Below, piece after piece: positions 47,622-58,615 of a DNA stretch of 64,000 nt; position 1 is the first letter of the stretch; every line of letters begins with the position of its first letter. A model generated the notes under the pieces. That model ran no database searches and was not told the origin of the DNA. It saw only the letters and a list, made by a program, of their open reading frames with translations. Source of the stretch: Pleurotus ostreatus/Saccharomyces cerevisiae fusant (taxonomy: Eukaryota; Opisthokonta). The position numbers and the translations under genes are program-made. The DNA is taken from contig JAMQCK010000058.1 in NCBI GenBank assembly GCA_024196135.1, positions 1 through 64,000 of the forward strand. Reading direction: 5' to 3'.

Positions 47622-48152
47622 CGAGACGAAGCCACATGGGATACGACTTGCTGACTTTGATTATGGTGTGGCAATCCCTTAAAAGCCATGAAATCGACGC
47701 TGCTAGTCCGAGTAGTCATTTATTGGGTCACTCAATGTCACCTTGCTTGCAAGGTCTATCTCATGTGCTTTATTGACCTCCGCGGGACCTATTTAATACA
47801 CACGACCAAACACCTCGAAATGGTCCAATCGAGATTTGTTCAGAACCCGTGCTCTCATTGTTCAATGATTTCTTTACTTCCGCATTATGAATATGCAGCC
47901 AGCGTCAGGGGACAGGCCACGCGGACAGTACCACTATTGTTACAGATTCAGACATTAGCGAGGACATTGACGCTGTCATCGACGCCTTCGAGGAGCCACG
48001 ACAACCGCAAATCAGACAAGGGGGAAGCTATCTATGCCCCATAACGCGCTGCTGCCGCCGCTTGCACCAGCTGCTTATGCCCCATCACCGAGCCACTCGC
48101 TCGTTCCGAGTCAGCAATGTTGACGACGTATAATTATAAGGAGATAATGAGC
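47622..48152. other. Intergenic, no supported gene
   Basis: Holds the 3' region of BTB gene 2 and left flank of the transposon. An acidic frame near 47935-48010 (SDISEDIDAVIDAFEEP) could be a relic but is too short to assign. Confidence 0.4.
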
Positions 48153-48160
48153 GCTTCCAG
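48153..48160. repeat. Left target-site duplication, GCTTCCAG
   Basis: Eight bases identical to 49036-49043 on the other side of the element; 8 bp is the rule for hAT transposons. Confidence 0.9.
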
Positions 48161-49035
48161 CAGTGTTGGGGGGGGTCAGGTCAGAGACGCTGACCTGACC
48201 CCGGGGTCAAGGGGTCAGTCAGGTCAGGTCAGCGTCGCGGAGGGCGGCTGACCCCTGGTCAGGAGGGGTCAGCGGGAATTGCCGAAGCACGTGAGTCGTT
48301 ACACGTGCTCTCCCCGGACCCCGAGAAGGGTGCTCGCCGCTTGTCCAACCGTCTAGCAGCTAGCTAAGTAGCACATCTCATCTCCGGCTTGGCTGCGGGG
48401 CATGGACGTGCTCAATAACTCACGTGTCTCGGTGGTGAACCGTAGTCAGACCAGTAAATGCCACAAGAGTGGTTCTACGAAAGTGGCAGGATGGGGTGGA
48501 TAGGAGGGAAAGGGGTCGCAGCAGTCAGTATAGGTCGCGCCAATAGCAGGAACATGCATCTCGCGGCCGGCGAGGAGCTGGCCAGAAGTTGAATAGTGCG
48601 TGAGCATGACCGGCAACTCCCGAAGAAGCCCGCCAGGTCCCGCCTTCGTCAAGTTTCTTCCTGGTGCAAGAGGCTACCACTATTAACACGGTCTACAGCA
48701 AGGATATACTCTCGAAAGGATGCGAAGATCCATTTTTCCGAGGAAGTCTCATGTGCCAGTGCCTCCGAATAGCTGAAGCAGACAGTGGCGGCAGAACAGG
48801 GCCACCCATCACTGCCTTCTGAACGTATTGACACTTCCCGTCGACGCGAACTTGCGCTCGAGAGGATGGTTTTATGGAAATATCATGTAACCTGTTTTTT
48901 CCTGAATTTATTCGATTTTAATGCGATTTTTGGAGGCTGACCCCTCCCAAGGATGGGGTCAGGTCAGGTCAGCTACGAGGCCAAAGGTCAGTGACCCCTG
49001 ACCCGGGGTCATGACCCCGGGTCAGCGCAACACTG
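48161..49035. mobile_element. Non-autonomous hAT transposon, 875 bp
   Basis: The element starts CAGTGTTG and ends CAACACTG, a perfect 8-bp terminal inverted repeat, and is bracketed by the 8-bp direct duplication GCTTCCAG. Both ends carry dense subterminal arrays of GGTCAG/CTGACC hexamers in both orientations (about 48170-48275 and 48938-49026), the kind of transposase-binding clusters known from hAT ends. The roughly 650-bp centre has no transposase frame, so it must have moved with enzyme supplied in trans. Intact ends and an exact duplication suggest a fairly recent insertion. It sits between BTB gene 2 and MYND gene E, about 390 bp upstream of the latter. Confidence 0.92.
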
Positions 49036-49043
49036 GCTTCCAG
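49036..49043. repeat. Right target-site duplication, GCTTCCAG
   Basis: Direct copy of 48153-48160, flanking the hAT element on its right. Confidence 0.9.
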
Positions 49044-49431
49044 GGTTGAGAAACAGGAGACGGAGATGAAATAGGAGGGCGATGCGTGGATGGTGACTGG
49101 ACCAAGCTGCCGAGGTCGAGGAGGTTTGTGAGGTTGTCTGAGTGTCGTCGGGCGTCCCAGGTTTCGATGAACATTGAGATCGAGCCAGGACAATACCAGT
49201 ACCGTCTCGAAAGTGGTCCGTGCAGAAGATAGGATGTTGAGGTTCCCGATGAAAGTAAGGTCTGACGCATGCTCATTATGAAATGCAAGCAAGGTCGTTC
49301 GGAGGCGTAGCCGACGCTTCTCTAGTTTGTTTGGTAACGTGATTGTGACATATCTTGATTCTGGCTCGATCGTTCAGATCTCCATTCCTACACTCATCCC
49401 AAGGCACAGTTTCCAGAGCGCAGCTCCCAGT

Positions 49432-51411
49432 ATGCCTGATGCCTTCACCGTATCAAGTGCTTCTGACGTATCATCAGGGAACGCTCAGATGGCACGATAT
49501 CGCCGGGTCGACCAAGAGCTTTCTCGACTGCAGTCGCTTTTCGAGCGGACTCGGGACACCATATCGGCGCAAGGAGACCTGCAGCCCCTTTTCTCTCGCT
49601 GCGAGGCCATCGCGGCACGCGGCATCGCGTTCTCTCTGCTCAACGAAGACCCTGATCTGATTCCATCTGACATTCTAGTCGAGCCTTCCCGAGTCCGGGC
49701 TCTGCGTCACTCTTTCGAAGCATATGCCCAATGGATAGATCTCTTTTGCAACGAGCGCGACCTCTCTCTTGGCGGGGATCCGGTCCACGTCGACCGTGTT
49801 TTTAGCTGGATCGAAGTCCTACATCCTATGCATCGTCGTCTACCTGCTTCGTTGCCCGCGGAGCAGGAATTGGTGCTGGCGCTCAACGTGGCGATCACGA
49901 AAACTTTCTTCTCGCTTGACCAAAAGACCGACCTCATGCCATACCTCTTCTCTAACCCACGCGCCCTTTTCCTCGCCGTCGACCTCTGGGTTCACATGCC
50001 CTCGTACTTCTCACAGTCGTTGGCCGATGGTACCGCACCTGCCGTCGCCCTGATGCTCTCGAACACTGTTAAAAGCATGTTCAAATTCTCGCTGGGAAAC
50101 GAGGCGGCCGTCATTCTCTTTGCCGAGCTGCTCCGCACGGTCCCAGACTCGCGGAGGCTGCACCGCTGCCTCGTAGGTCACTTGAAGTTCCTCGCCCTCA
50201 TGCGACGAGGAGACGCGCGGCGGCAGGCGTGGGAGACGCACTTCCTCTTGGTCGGCACAACGACCACCCTGATAGGAAGATTCCGTCCTTTCCGCCCCCT
50301 CTCCCGCGGGATATATCGGCGCATCATCGAGGCGTCGAAGCTGTGCCTCCACGAAGGCTACGCGTCCGCAGTGAGAGATGCCATCATGGCGCTTCGCATG
50401 CTCTTCTTGGGTGCTGCTAGTTGTCCGCGTGGTTATGTCTGCGCAATTGAGCTGGATGTCCTTGGGTTGATGGCTCGAGCGCAAGCCGCCGGTATCCGAG
50501 GCGGCGGTGGGGCCCTGGAAGACGACTCTGAGATAATCCTTCTGCACATACGCGCAAGTCTCGTCTTCCCCTCCGTCCTCCGTGCAGTACATCGCAAGCA
50601 TGGCACAGAATTGGGCGACGTGGGGAATCGGAAGTCGCTGACCGAGCGCGAGTTCCCTGGCCTGGTACAGTTCTTTCGACGTCGATGGGACGAATATACG
50701 GATGATACGGCAAAGGAACGCTTCAATGGCCTTCTGCAGTGCTCGAATAATCTTGCTGTATGCACGTTGTCTGACCCATAATCATCGTACTCACCACCTG
50801 GATTCAGGATTCGCATGAGCGCGCTCTCCGATATTGTCCATGTGGCGAGGCCTTTTACTGCTCCGTTGGGTGCCAAAAGCAACATTGGCGTGCAGTACAT
50901 AGCAGAACATGCCGCTCAAACGATGGGGTCTGGGGAATCGGAGGTACAGTATGCATATCACAGGTTCACAGTCACCCACTCATTAATGCGACTAGACACA
51001 ATTACTCTTTCCGAAGTGCGAGATATCCTCCGCATGATCCACTCAATAATTACGAAGCAACGGGATCTCATCGTCGAAGGTGTGATCTCAGCAGCGCAAA
51101 GAATCATCAATCCCCCTACAAAAGAAGAATTTTGGCAGGAAATAACGGATTCCTGGAAGGCGGGCCGTGGCACGCCAGATCCGCTGTTGGCGCCGGAAAT
51201 GCCTCTCGAGGTTTATATCCGCTTCGATCTCTTCAGCCCTCCGACTCAAGGCCGTGGCGACTTCGACTTTCAATTTCTGTTGCGGGAAACTCACGAGGAG
51301 GTGGATCCGGACAAGTTCTTAGTGGACGTGCGCTTTGAACTGAAGGGCGAGATGATCGACAAGACGCTGCCAGTCGTTTACTACGTGCAACAACTACAGT
51401 CAATGGAATGA
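49432..51411 (+). CDS. MYND-finger family protein E
   Basis: Exons 49432-50757, 50808-50943 and 50996-51411 give 625 residues from the ATG at 49432; an alternative start at 49489 (MARYRRVDQEL) fits the relatives better and would give 606. Motifs are VFSWIEVLHPMHRR, LAVDLWVHMPSYF, RFNGLLQCSNN before intron 1, finger CPCGEAFYCSVGCQKQHW, then H-x3-C, and VWGIGG at intron 2, with DTITLSEVRDIL after it. The C-terminal domain is longer than in the other copies and ends LPVVYYVQQL, a degenerate form of the family end motif. First gene to the right of the hAT element. Confidence 0.88.
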
Positions 51412-51640
51412 TATGCACCTGTTCTTAACCTTCCCACACGCCGATGCTTCAAAGACTCCATGTACGAAAGCTGAACTGTGAGACGTCCGCGATGGAACAT
51501 CCCGAAAGGAGATGCGGTACCCGACGGCCCGAGCGAGGTCTCCTGCAAACAAGCGCCCACGGAGCGACCGCCCATCCCCTCAATCAGGACGATCACCGAC
51601 AGGCTGACCGAAATATTCGTCTGGCGTCCGCCTCACCACC

Positions 51641-54027
51641 ATGAACGGTCCTGCCGATCCCCTGCTGAACGCCGAGTATCACAACCTTCGCGCCATCCGC
51701 GACCTCGGCCACGAACTCGCTGGCGATCGCCCCTACGCTCCCGGCAACAACCAGCAGATCGCGCTCGCCAAGATCACCCGGCTCCTCGCAAGCAACCCCT
51801 TCCCCACCCTCCTCTCCACCCCGCCCCCCACCGCGGACCAAGACGCGGACAGCGACGTGATCGCGGTCGTGCTCACCACCTTCACCGTCTTCACCGTCGT
51901 GTGGGACGCGGCGTCGCGCCTGCGCACCCTCCAGCCGCCCATGCGCGCGATGTGGCCGCACATCGTGAGGTGGGGCGCGCTCCTGCACCCCGCGCGCGGG
52001 CGGCTGACGACGTGCCGCGGGCACTGGTCGGCGGGGCGCGAGGTGACGGGCCTGGCGCAGGCGTACATGTCGATCGCGGAAGCGGACCCCGCGTACGTGC
52101 GGCCCTTCATCCTGGAGAACGAGGACTTCGCGGCGCAGGCGCTCGAGCTGTGGCTCCGCTTCCCGCGCTACGTCCCGCGGTCCGCGATGGACGAGTCGGG
52201 CACGTCGCACGCCGCGATCGTGGTCGCGCATGCGGTGTACAATCTGCTTGGGAACGAGCTCAAGGTGCGCTTCCTTGTCGATTGGACGTGAACCGTCGCT
52301 AATCCATATCAGCCCTACGCCGACGAGGAGTCTCTCTCCCTCTTCCGCTCCATCCTCAAGCGCGTCGCTAAGCGCAGGCGTACCCTCTACCTCGCCGCTG
52401 CCGAGCAGACCGAGTTCCTCACCCAGATCTCGATCATGCCCCTGCTCGTCGCCAGGATCTGGGAGGGCCACTACGCACTGCTGGGCGGACTATTCGGTCT
52501 CGAAGCGGGCATCCTAGGACGCGATCCCCTTTGGCGCACGAGCTCTTCCCAGCAGCGCCCGAGCTCTTCGAAGCAGCGCCCTAAATCCACCCAAATCCCC
52601 TCCCGAATCGCCACCGCCCTCGTCGCCGCCGGCGCGAAATGCGTCAAAGCGCACGACATGCCCGACGCGCAGGTGCGCGACTCTCAGGACGCCGCGCGGT
52701 GCGCCGCGCAGGTCCTCGCGCTCCTTCTCAACCGCATCGCGGATGATAGCCGCCTGCTGGCGCGCGCGGTGGGCGCGGGGGCGTTCGATCTGTTGCGGAG
52801 TTTGGAGAGCGCTGCTGGGTTTATGCCTACTGGGTCGAGTGGCTCGCGCAGTGCGTCGAGTGGCTCGCCGAACGAGAAGCCGGCCACCTTGTACGACCAT
52901 TCTGAGCTTGCGAGGCATATCTGTGCGGGCCTCTCGCAGGTGCGCGTCGTGCGCGCGTTCTATCAACGGCATCCGCAGCCGTGGGACGTGGGGCCGGTCG
53001 TGTTGCCAAAGAAGGGCACGAAGGGGAGAGGAATACCGGTGGGTATTTGTCACTGGTTCTCCATCCAATCCAAGTAATTGTAGAGGGGCTTTTATACGCG
53101 TTTCCATCGCTCCAACCACCCTGATATCCCATTTCGTCTGGCTTTCATGTTGACTGACCTGCCACACTAGACCCTGACCGCGACCTTGCAAGACGTCGCG
53201 CGCGCATGGAACGCGGCGCGCGAGGTGTATCTGCGCAGCCACCAGAAGCGCGAGTGGCGGGAGGTGATGGAGTGCGGGAATCGGGGGGAGGTGAGTTTCG
53301 TACCGAAATTTGTTTTACTTCCCTTTGGCGGTATTGCCCCTTCCCCGATACATGATCAAGCTCACACTCGTTTATACGTTCATTGCGCGGTATGCTTTGT
53401 ACTGACGTTCACTTCCAGCCCACCGCGCACGACCGCCTCGTGCGTGCGTGCCCGTGCGGAGATGCGTTCTACTGCTCGCGGAGCTGTCAGCGGGTGGATT
53501 GGGAAGCTCGGCATCGCGGGGAGTGTCTGGCGGAGGAGGGCGTGTGGGGGTTGGGAGGTGAGTCTTTTGGGGTTTTGTCGAGTTGTTCACCCGTACTCCC
53601 CTCACGCGACTTTACGACGACCTCCCCTTCAACCGCTTTCCCTTCCTAACCACCCTGTCCAGGTGCCCTCTCCCTCTCCGACGCGCTCTTCGTGTGCGTC
53701 GTCGTGCGCAATTACGTCGCCGCGAATCGGATGGCGATCGGGATGCATATATCCGCGTTGAAGCTGGGTGGGAAGAAGGACAAGTCCAAGCAGTCGACCA
53801 AGCAGCCTACCGTTTGCGTCGACCTCACCGACGTGGCGCCGAGGCATGAGGTGTACGTGGCCAGCTCATCAGCTGCTGTCGAGCCCATGAAGTCGGGGAT
53901 CGTCGGCGTTGACGCGCCGCGCCGGGTGCTTGTCGAAGTCAACATCCAACTTGGCCAGAGGCAGGAGCGGCGCGTGCTCCCGTTCTCGTATGATGCGGCG
54001 TACTTCAAGGGATCGTTGGGGTTGTAG
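51641..54027 (+). CDS. MYND-finger family protein F, divergent and GC-rich
   Basis: Five exons, 51641-52264, 52313-53038, 53171-53290, 53419-53557 and 53663-54027, give 657 residues. Two introns interrupt the N-terminal region, which is a single exon (or has one tiny leader exon) in the other copies. The HPM motif is altered to LLHPARGR. A Ser-rich insert (SGSSGSRSASSGSPNE) lies near residue 400. The finger itself is intact: EVMECGN before the intron, then CPCGDAFYCSRSCQRVDW and H-x3-C, VWGLGG, ALSLSDALF, and end VLPFSYDAAYF. Third positions are much more GC-rich than in neighbouring copies, which produces long shadow frames on the minus strand. Confidence 0.87.
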
Positions 54028-55043
54028 GAGTCACGAGGGCTATGGGCGCGACCTTATCCTGGATCAACTTTCTTAGTTGGTTGCCCGTGAGGTCTTAGGA
54101 CTCCCTCCGAATATTTCCCGCAGGACGCCTCTCTTTTGGGATGCGCGCACTTCTACTCACGCGTTGTGTCTTGTCGGTGACCTTCGCGAGAGTCCCCTGC
54201 GCTCGACCTCGGTCGACGAGTCGAGACGATGTGTCCCGTATCGTCCGCGTCGTCGAAGACTTCGACGCCCGCGTGCGTCGTGCACACACTGATATCATGC
54301 TGGCGTGCACCGCTCGATTCAGGGCCGCTCGCATCGGGGGCAGATACTCGCGGAAGAGGCTGGTGGGTGCCGCTCTTCGTTGTGGTGTTCGTCGCTTATG
54401 GTGCAATAGCAGCGAGCGGAAAGATCACTGGGGCTGATTTCTCTGTGGACAGGGTACACGGCCTCGGTACTACAACCAGCTGCTGCTGCTGTATCATGCC
54501 TGGCGCTGCGCGCGACGCTCAGGCCGGACAATGACGCTTGCATAATCTTGTTTGAAACATGAATTTAGCCACGGACATGGTCATCCAATCTGGTACAAGA
54601 AGTACCCTTGAGTGATTGTCGCGGGGAACGCATAAGTTTCGAAGTGCAACGACGCACATCGGCAGGGAAGAGAACAAAGACTTCCTCATTCGGTAATCCA
54701 ACCACGTGCCGCGGGCCGTGATTCCTTGCCTGCCATGATCTCGCTCTCTTCTGCAACCTTCATGGTCGACGTTCAATGTGATTTTCTTGGTTCTTCCTCA
54801 CTTTGGTACTTCAAAGAGGTCCCTCTCACTCGAAGACAGCAACACGCTTCGTGTCGCTCGCAATATCGACACATATATCCAGGTCTTGGGAGCGAACGCA
54901 GGCAATCGCGGTCTTTTGCGCAACCTGGGTTCACTCGCTCCATCTATACTCATTGGGGAAGCTACGCGAGTTTGAATGACGCGTATTACTTTTTAAGGGC
55001 GCGGTCCCTCCATTGAGGAAGCAGGTGCGTGCCGAGCTTGTCG
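54028..55043. other. Intergenic, no supported gene
   Basis: Short frames on both strands only. The plus-strand frame at 54778-54975 has some coding character but no splice or family support. Confidence 0.4.
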
Positions 55044-55324
55044 TGATCGACGGTAGACTCATGCTACGATACAGTCCTGTTCCGGCTACCTGAGATCAGC
55101 TTTGAGAAGCTTGGCGCATTTGAACAGGCCCTCCTAATACTCCCCGCTGAGCAGCGACGCGTGGCGCTGGGAATCGAACTTGGGATATGCTGCCTAGAGC
55201 GCGCGGAAGCCGAGGAAGCATGCGGCAGTCTGGTAGAGACACAAGAACTTCCTGATCTCAACGTGCGTCGATGCGCCCCCTTCCTTCATGCTGTCGCGCT
55301 GACCTCTCCATTCAGGCCTAACAG
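55044..55324 (+). pseudogene. Possible C-terminal exon or gene remnant
   Basis: A plus-strand frame reads LFRLPEISFEKLGAFEQALL and CCLERAEAEEACGSLVETQ with gene-like codon use. A GTGCGT donor after LPDLN joins a CAG acceptor that gives an immediate stop (Ala, stop). No convincing upstream exon was found, so it may be the decayed end of a lost gene. Confidence 0.3.
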
Positions 55325-55452
55325 TAGCGGTATGGCTGGAAGCAACCGCTTCGCCATATGCCTGTTTCAGCGGCTTTCACAATCAGCTTGCCTTCGGTCG
55401 AGGGCGTTTACTTCGTATCGTTCGCGCCTTAGTATGAAATGCAATACATGCA

Positions 55453-57027
55453 CTACGCCACCCAGTTCAGCAGTAATTTCGCCACTTCTTCGATGTCGGC
55501 AGCAGCACCCTCCGGGTCCTCGAAAGCGAACATGCAGGTGGTCAGTCCGCGCTCGACTTCGAGAACGAAATAGTGCGCCGCAGACTCAGCGATCAAGACC
55601 CCAACATCGATTCTGCATAGCACTTCCAGGTCCGTGCGCGTCGCCCCCAGCCCCTGCTTCTCCTTGTCCACCAGCGCGGCATGGGTAGCGAGCACGAATC
55701 CTTCCAACTCGCTCATGCCTGCATTACCGGTATCGTCATCGACGTTCTGCCCTCTGTGATCATCCCTGCGGGTCGGAAGATGAAGGTGAGGTTTGTTCTC
55801 AACGTCCATGTCACCTCGCTCACAATAAACATTGCAGGGTCGGGAGTCCAGCGATGACCCTGCATTGAAGCTCTCTATCTCCTACTGGGACCGTCTTCAG
55901 TACGCGACTCATCCTTCCACCGATCACGTAGCACCGAAGCTCTCCGTACTGGGGGTTCCGGAGGGTGTGGACATATTCTTGCTCGTGCCAGGTCATGTCG
56001 ATAAGGGCTGAACCGGAAGGCTTCAAGACCGACAGCAGGTCGTCGACGCTCCGCCGTCGGTCGACTATGACATGATCTGAATGCGCTGAGTACCCCCTCT
56101 TGGGGATGAATCCTGCGCTGACGCATCCGACAGGACCAGTTGGCAGAGGGCGGGTCCGCGGCCTCGGCGTATGAGTGACTTCGGTCGCGATTTGATCTAG
56201 TGTCCTGGCGAGTAGGAACTTGTTGCCGGTGCGAAGGAGCGCATTTGGGAGTGGCCAGATAGCGGCGTGCACCGCCAGGATGTTCATGCCGTTGAGGTAG
56301 CGCTGCAGGCCTTGGGGATCGTGGTTCAGCAGGTAGAGTGGGTCCCTGTGGGCATGTCAGGTGCAGTTCGTTGATCGACGCATAAGAACAGGAACACCGT
56401 ACATGAAGTCCTCATTCAGCGCGGCCCCTCCGACGACGAGATCTGCGTCGAGAAGCGTGCGCCAAGCGTCATTCTCCTCGCTGCGAGACATGATTGCGCC
56501 CATGAAGTGAGGATATCCCATGCCTACGACGTTGATGGATAGGTCCTCTCTGGCCTCGGATAGCGTACGCCATGCTTCGGGGAGGTATGCCTGCAGTTTT
56601 GGTCATTTCACTTGACGGACTGTCGGCGTTCACATATACTCACCCACTCCCAGATGATCATATCGCGGGCGATACGACTATTTTGACCGCCTTCAGCGGC
56701 TCCCTCGCCGGCGTCAGTGATCCCTTCGCCAGCGTGACGGTCTTCTTTGCTGGCGTAGATGGTCTCTCTGTCGTCGTCAGCGAGTCGCTGGCAATCTTCG
56801 ACGAGTTCGTGGCCGGCATCAGCCCTCTCCTCGCCGCCGTCAGCAGATCCACCCTGCTCTTTCTCAAGCCAGCATCCAGGGGCCGATTGAAAGAGGTGCT
56901 TCGCAGACTCGGAGTCGAATAGTCGAGCCATCTCAAACGGGGTGCCTTTCTTGGACGAGGTGACTGTGTGGGCAAGCGGCGGGTCCGGGATGAAGATGAT
57001 GGTGAGCTCTCGTATTTGTTGGGACAT
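55453..57027 (-). CDS. Conserved fungal protein of unknown function
   Basis: Exons 57027-56644 and 56590-56403 join in frame to a third starting at 56345 (NEDFMDPLYLLNHDPQGLQ across the junction). The third runs to about 55820; a last exon ending at 55453 is likely, but its acceptor phase is unresolved. N-terminal motifs are ELTIIFIPDPPLAHTVTSSK and GTPFEMARLFDSESAKHLF; later come ALIDMTWHEQEYVHTL, GELRCYVIGGRMSRVLKT, then LEVLCRIDVGV and YFVLEVERGLTTCMF. The run of a WHEQEY motif, a GELR strand and a C-R-I-D-V-G strand faintly resembles nucleotide-binding ATP-grasp folds, but I would not assign it. An acidic insert (ADGGEERADAGHELVED) splits the first exon product. Confidence 0.6.
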
Positions 57028-57077
57028 GGAGGTCGCAAGCAGGTGCTGTTGTGTCAGGACGAGGCGCTACTGGGTCT

Positions 57078-57109
57078 TGACGTGGCGCTGCAGGGTTGTG
57101 ACGTGGCGC
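57078..57109. promoter_or_regulatory. Two TGACGTGGCGC boxes in a divergent promoter
   Basis: Identical 11-bp sites at 57078-57088 and 57099-57109 are spaced 21 bp apart, two helical turns. The core TGACGT is the half-site of ATF/CREB-type bZIP factors. They lie 50-80 bp upstream of the minus-strand start at 57027 and about 240 bp upstream of the H3-tail-like gene. Confidence 0.45.
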
Positions 57110-57294
57110 AGCGGGGCGGATGGGAAGGCAAAGAGGGTGAACATGAAAAGAGGGTGGAAACGGATGAGGGAGTGTATACAGAGGATGGGAATACGTGGGG
57201 CGAGAGCGGCGCACTACTGGGGTCCTGCTGCGAGAGAAGCTCAGCTTGACGGGTGCCCGTGCCCGACTGACGACTCACACGGCAGGATACGTGG

Positions 57295-57300
57295 TATAAA
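57295..57300 (+). promoter_or_regulatory. TATA box of the H3-tail-like gene
   Basis: TATAAA 49 bp upstream of the ATG at 57349; supports real transcription of this small gene. Confidence 0.65.
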
Positions 57301-57348
57301 TGCCGTTGACGAGATCCTTTCGCTCCTCACTCTTCTCCAACTACCGCC

Positions 57349-57770
57349 ATGGCCCGCACCAAGGCTACCGCCCGTCGCTCGAATGGAGGGACCGCGCCTC
57401 TGAGTATGTGGACTCGTCTCTCTTCACGGAATCAGGTTGAATCTCAGGCCTTCAGAGCGGTTGGCCGGCCTTGGCAGACCAGTTTCCGGTGCGTACCTCG
57501 AGAATGTTATGGGCGAGGAAAGCTGAATGGACCTTAGACCCCGAGGGCGTCCCACCGACGCCGCGCTCCGATAGCGGAGACGAGACTGAGATCCCTCACC
57601 ATTTAATTGCGGCGCGCGGCTATGCCAATCAGCATATCCAGCAGTCGCGCGAGGACGAGGAGGCTCTCGAGGAGGCAGCCAAAGCGCATGAGGAAGCACT
57701 CAACAAGCTCTTCAAAGCTGGTGAGCTATTCGTGTATGTGACTACTTGACGAGACTGACCGTCAGGATAG
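57349..57770 (+). CDS. Small protein with histone H3-like N-terminal tail
   Basis: Exons 57349-57403, 57456-57488, 57538-57720 and 57766-57770 give 91 residues; if the last intron is retained the end is ELFVYVTT instead. The protein begins MARTKATARRSNGGTAPL and continues KRLAGLG, against MARTKQTARKSTGGKAPR then KQLASKA in histone H3. Arg2, Thr3, Lys4, Arg8, Ser10, Gly12, Gly13, Pro16 and Lys18 are kept, while Lys9 and Lys14 are Arg and Thr. No histone fold follows; instead comes an acidic linker (TPRSDSGDETE) and a Glu/Ala-rich helix (SREDEEALEEAAKAHEEAL) that could form a coiled coil. Splice sites are standard and the frame is preserved throughout. Confidence 0.72.
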
Positions 57771-57938
57771 CCACTCTTCGCCCGAGCGCGAATGCCTGAA
57801 ACCAAAGGATGAAAGAATTGACGCCTTGGTGGCGTCCAGAAATGAAGAAGCCCGTGGAAATTATAAGTCATCGGCCGGAAAAGCTTGTAATATAGAAAAA
57901 AGGGCTGCCGTGCTACTTTGCGTCGCGTATCCAGATCG

Positions 57939-58129
57939 TTAGCTCAGCCCGAAGTAAGGTCCACACGTTGCACAGAACGCGGCTTCCTCGTTAACGTGAT
58001 GGGGATCTTCCTCTAGTAACTTTAGGACTATGCAATGAGGCTGTCCACAAACTTCGCACAGGTGAGCCCCGAAGGTGCGGCACTTCACATTAGTTGAACC
58101 CCCGCGTCTTCTATCGATACTGCTGGCTG
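57939..58129 (-). CDS. Possible zinc-binding C-terminal exon
   Basis: The minus strand reads CRTFGAHLCEVCGQPHC, then a short acidic helix, then AAFCATCGPYFGLS and stop. The C-x2-C, P-H-C and C-x2-C spacing looks like a small zinc ribbon. No upstream exon could be tied to it with confidence; a possible acceptor lies near 58120. Confidence 0.35.
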
Positions 58130-58615
58130 CGCAAGGAGCACTGTCGAAGACCCGCAGGGTGATGAGTCAGAGACAAAGGTGCCTGCCACTACAAATCCAC
58201 GTTAAGACTCTATTGAGCGGGAGTCAGAAGTCGGACGCGGGTTTGGCGCTGACAAGCCGGCGGTTCGGTCCCCAGGATTCAAATGCAGGGCTGACGAGAA
58301 TGGGGAGCAGGTGGGTCACTTGGGTGAGAGAACTGGAAGGAAGAGTTCAAAGAAGGTCCCCGCCTTCATCGCACGAGATGCCGTTGTCCTTGATGAGGGG
58401 AACATGCGGAGTATTTGCGTGTGTTTAGACCGCACGTGCATCTCGGGAATGTGCCCGGTCCACGTGTCGGTTTACTTCTGGCTTCGTCCATCAAGCAAGT
58501 ATTGGCCGAGCGCGATGGAGACGTGAAGTGGCAACCACTCAGGTCCTACAATCCTCCTATTTTGCTACTATATCACGGTGTTGACTAAACTCAACAGGCA
58601 GAACTGTACATAGTC
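58130..58615. other. Intergenic, no supported gene
   Basis: Plus-strand frames at 58075-58526 are not supported. The right end is the promoter of MYND gene G. Confidence 0.45.

Noticed and set aside
48161..49035. CRISPR-like or simple GGTCAG repeat array
   Set aside because: Hexamers occur in both orientations with no regular spacers; the terminal inverted repeats and 8-bp duplication define a hAT element.
51593..52471. 292-codon minus-strand frame
   Set aside because: Antisense to the GC-rich exons of MYND gene F and without any motif.
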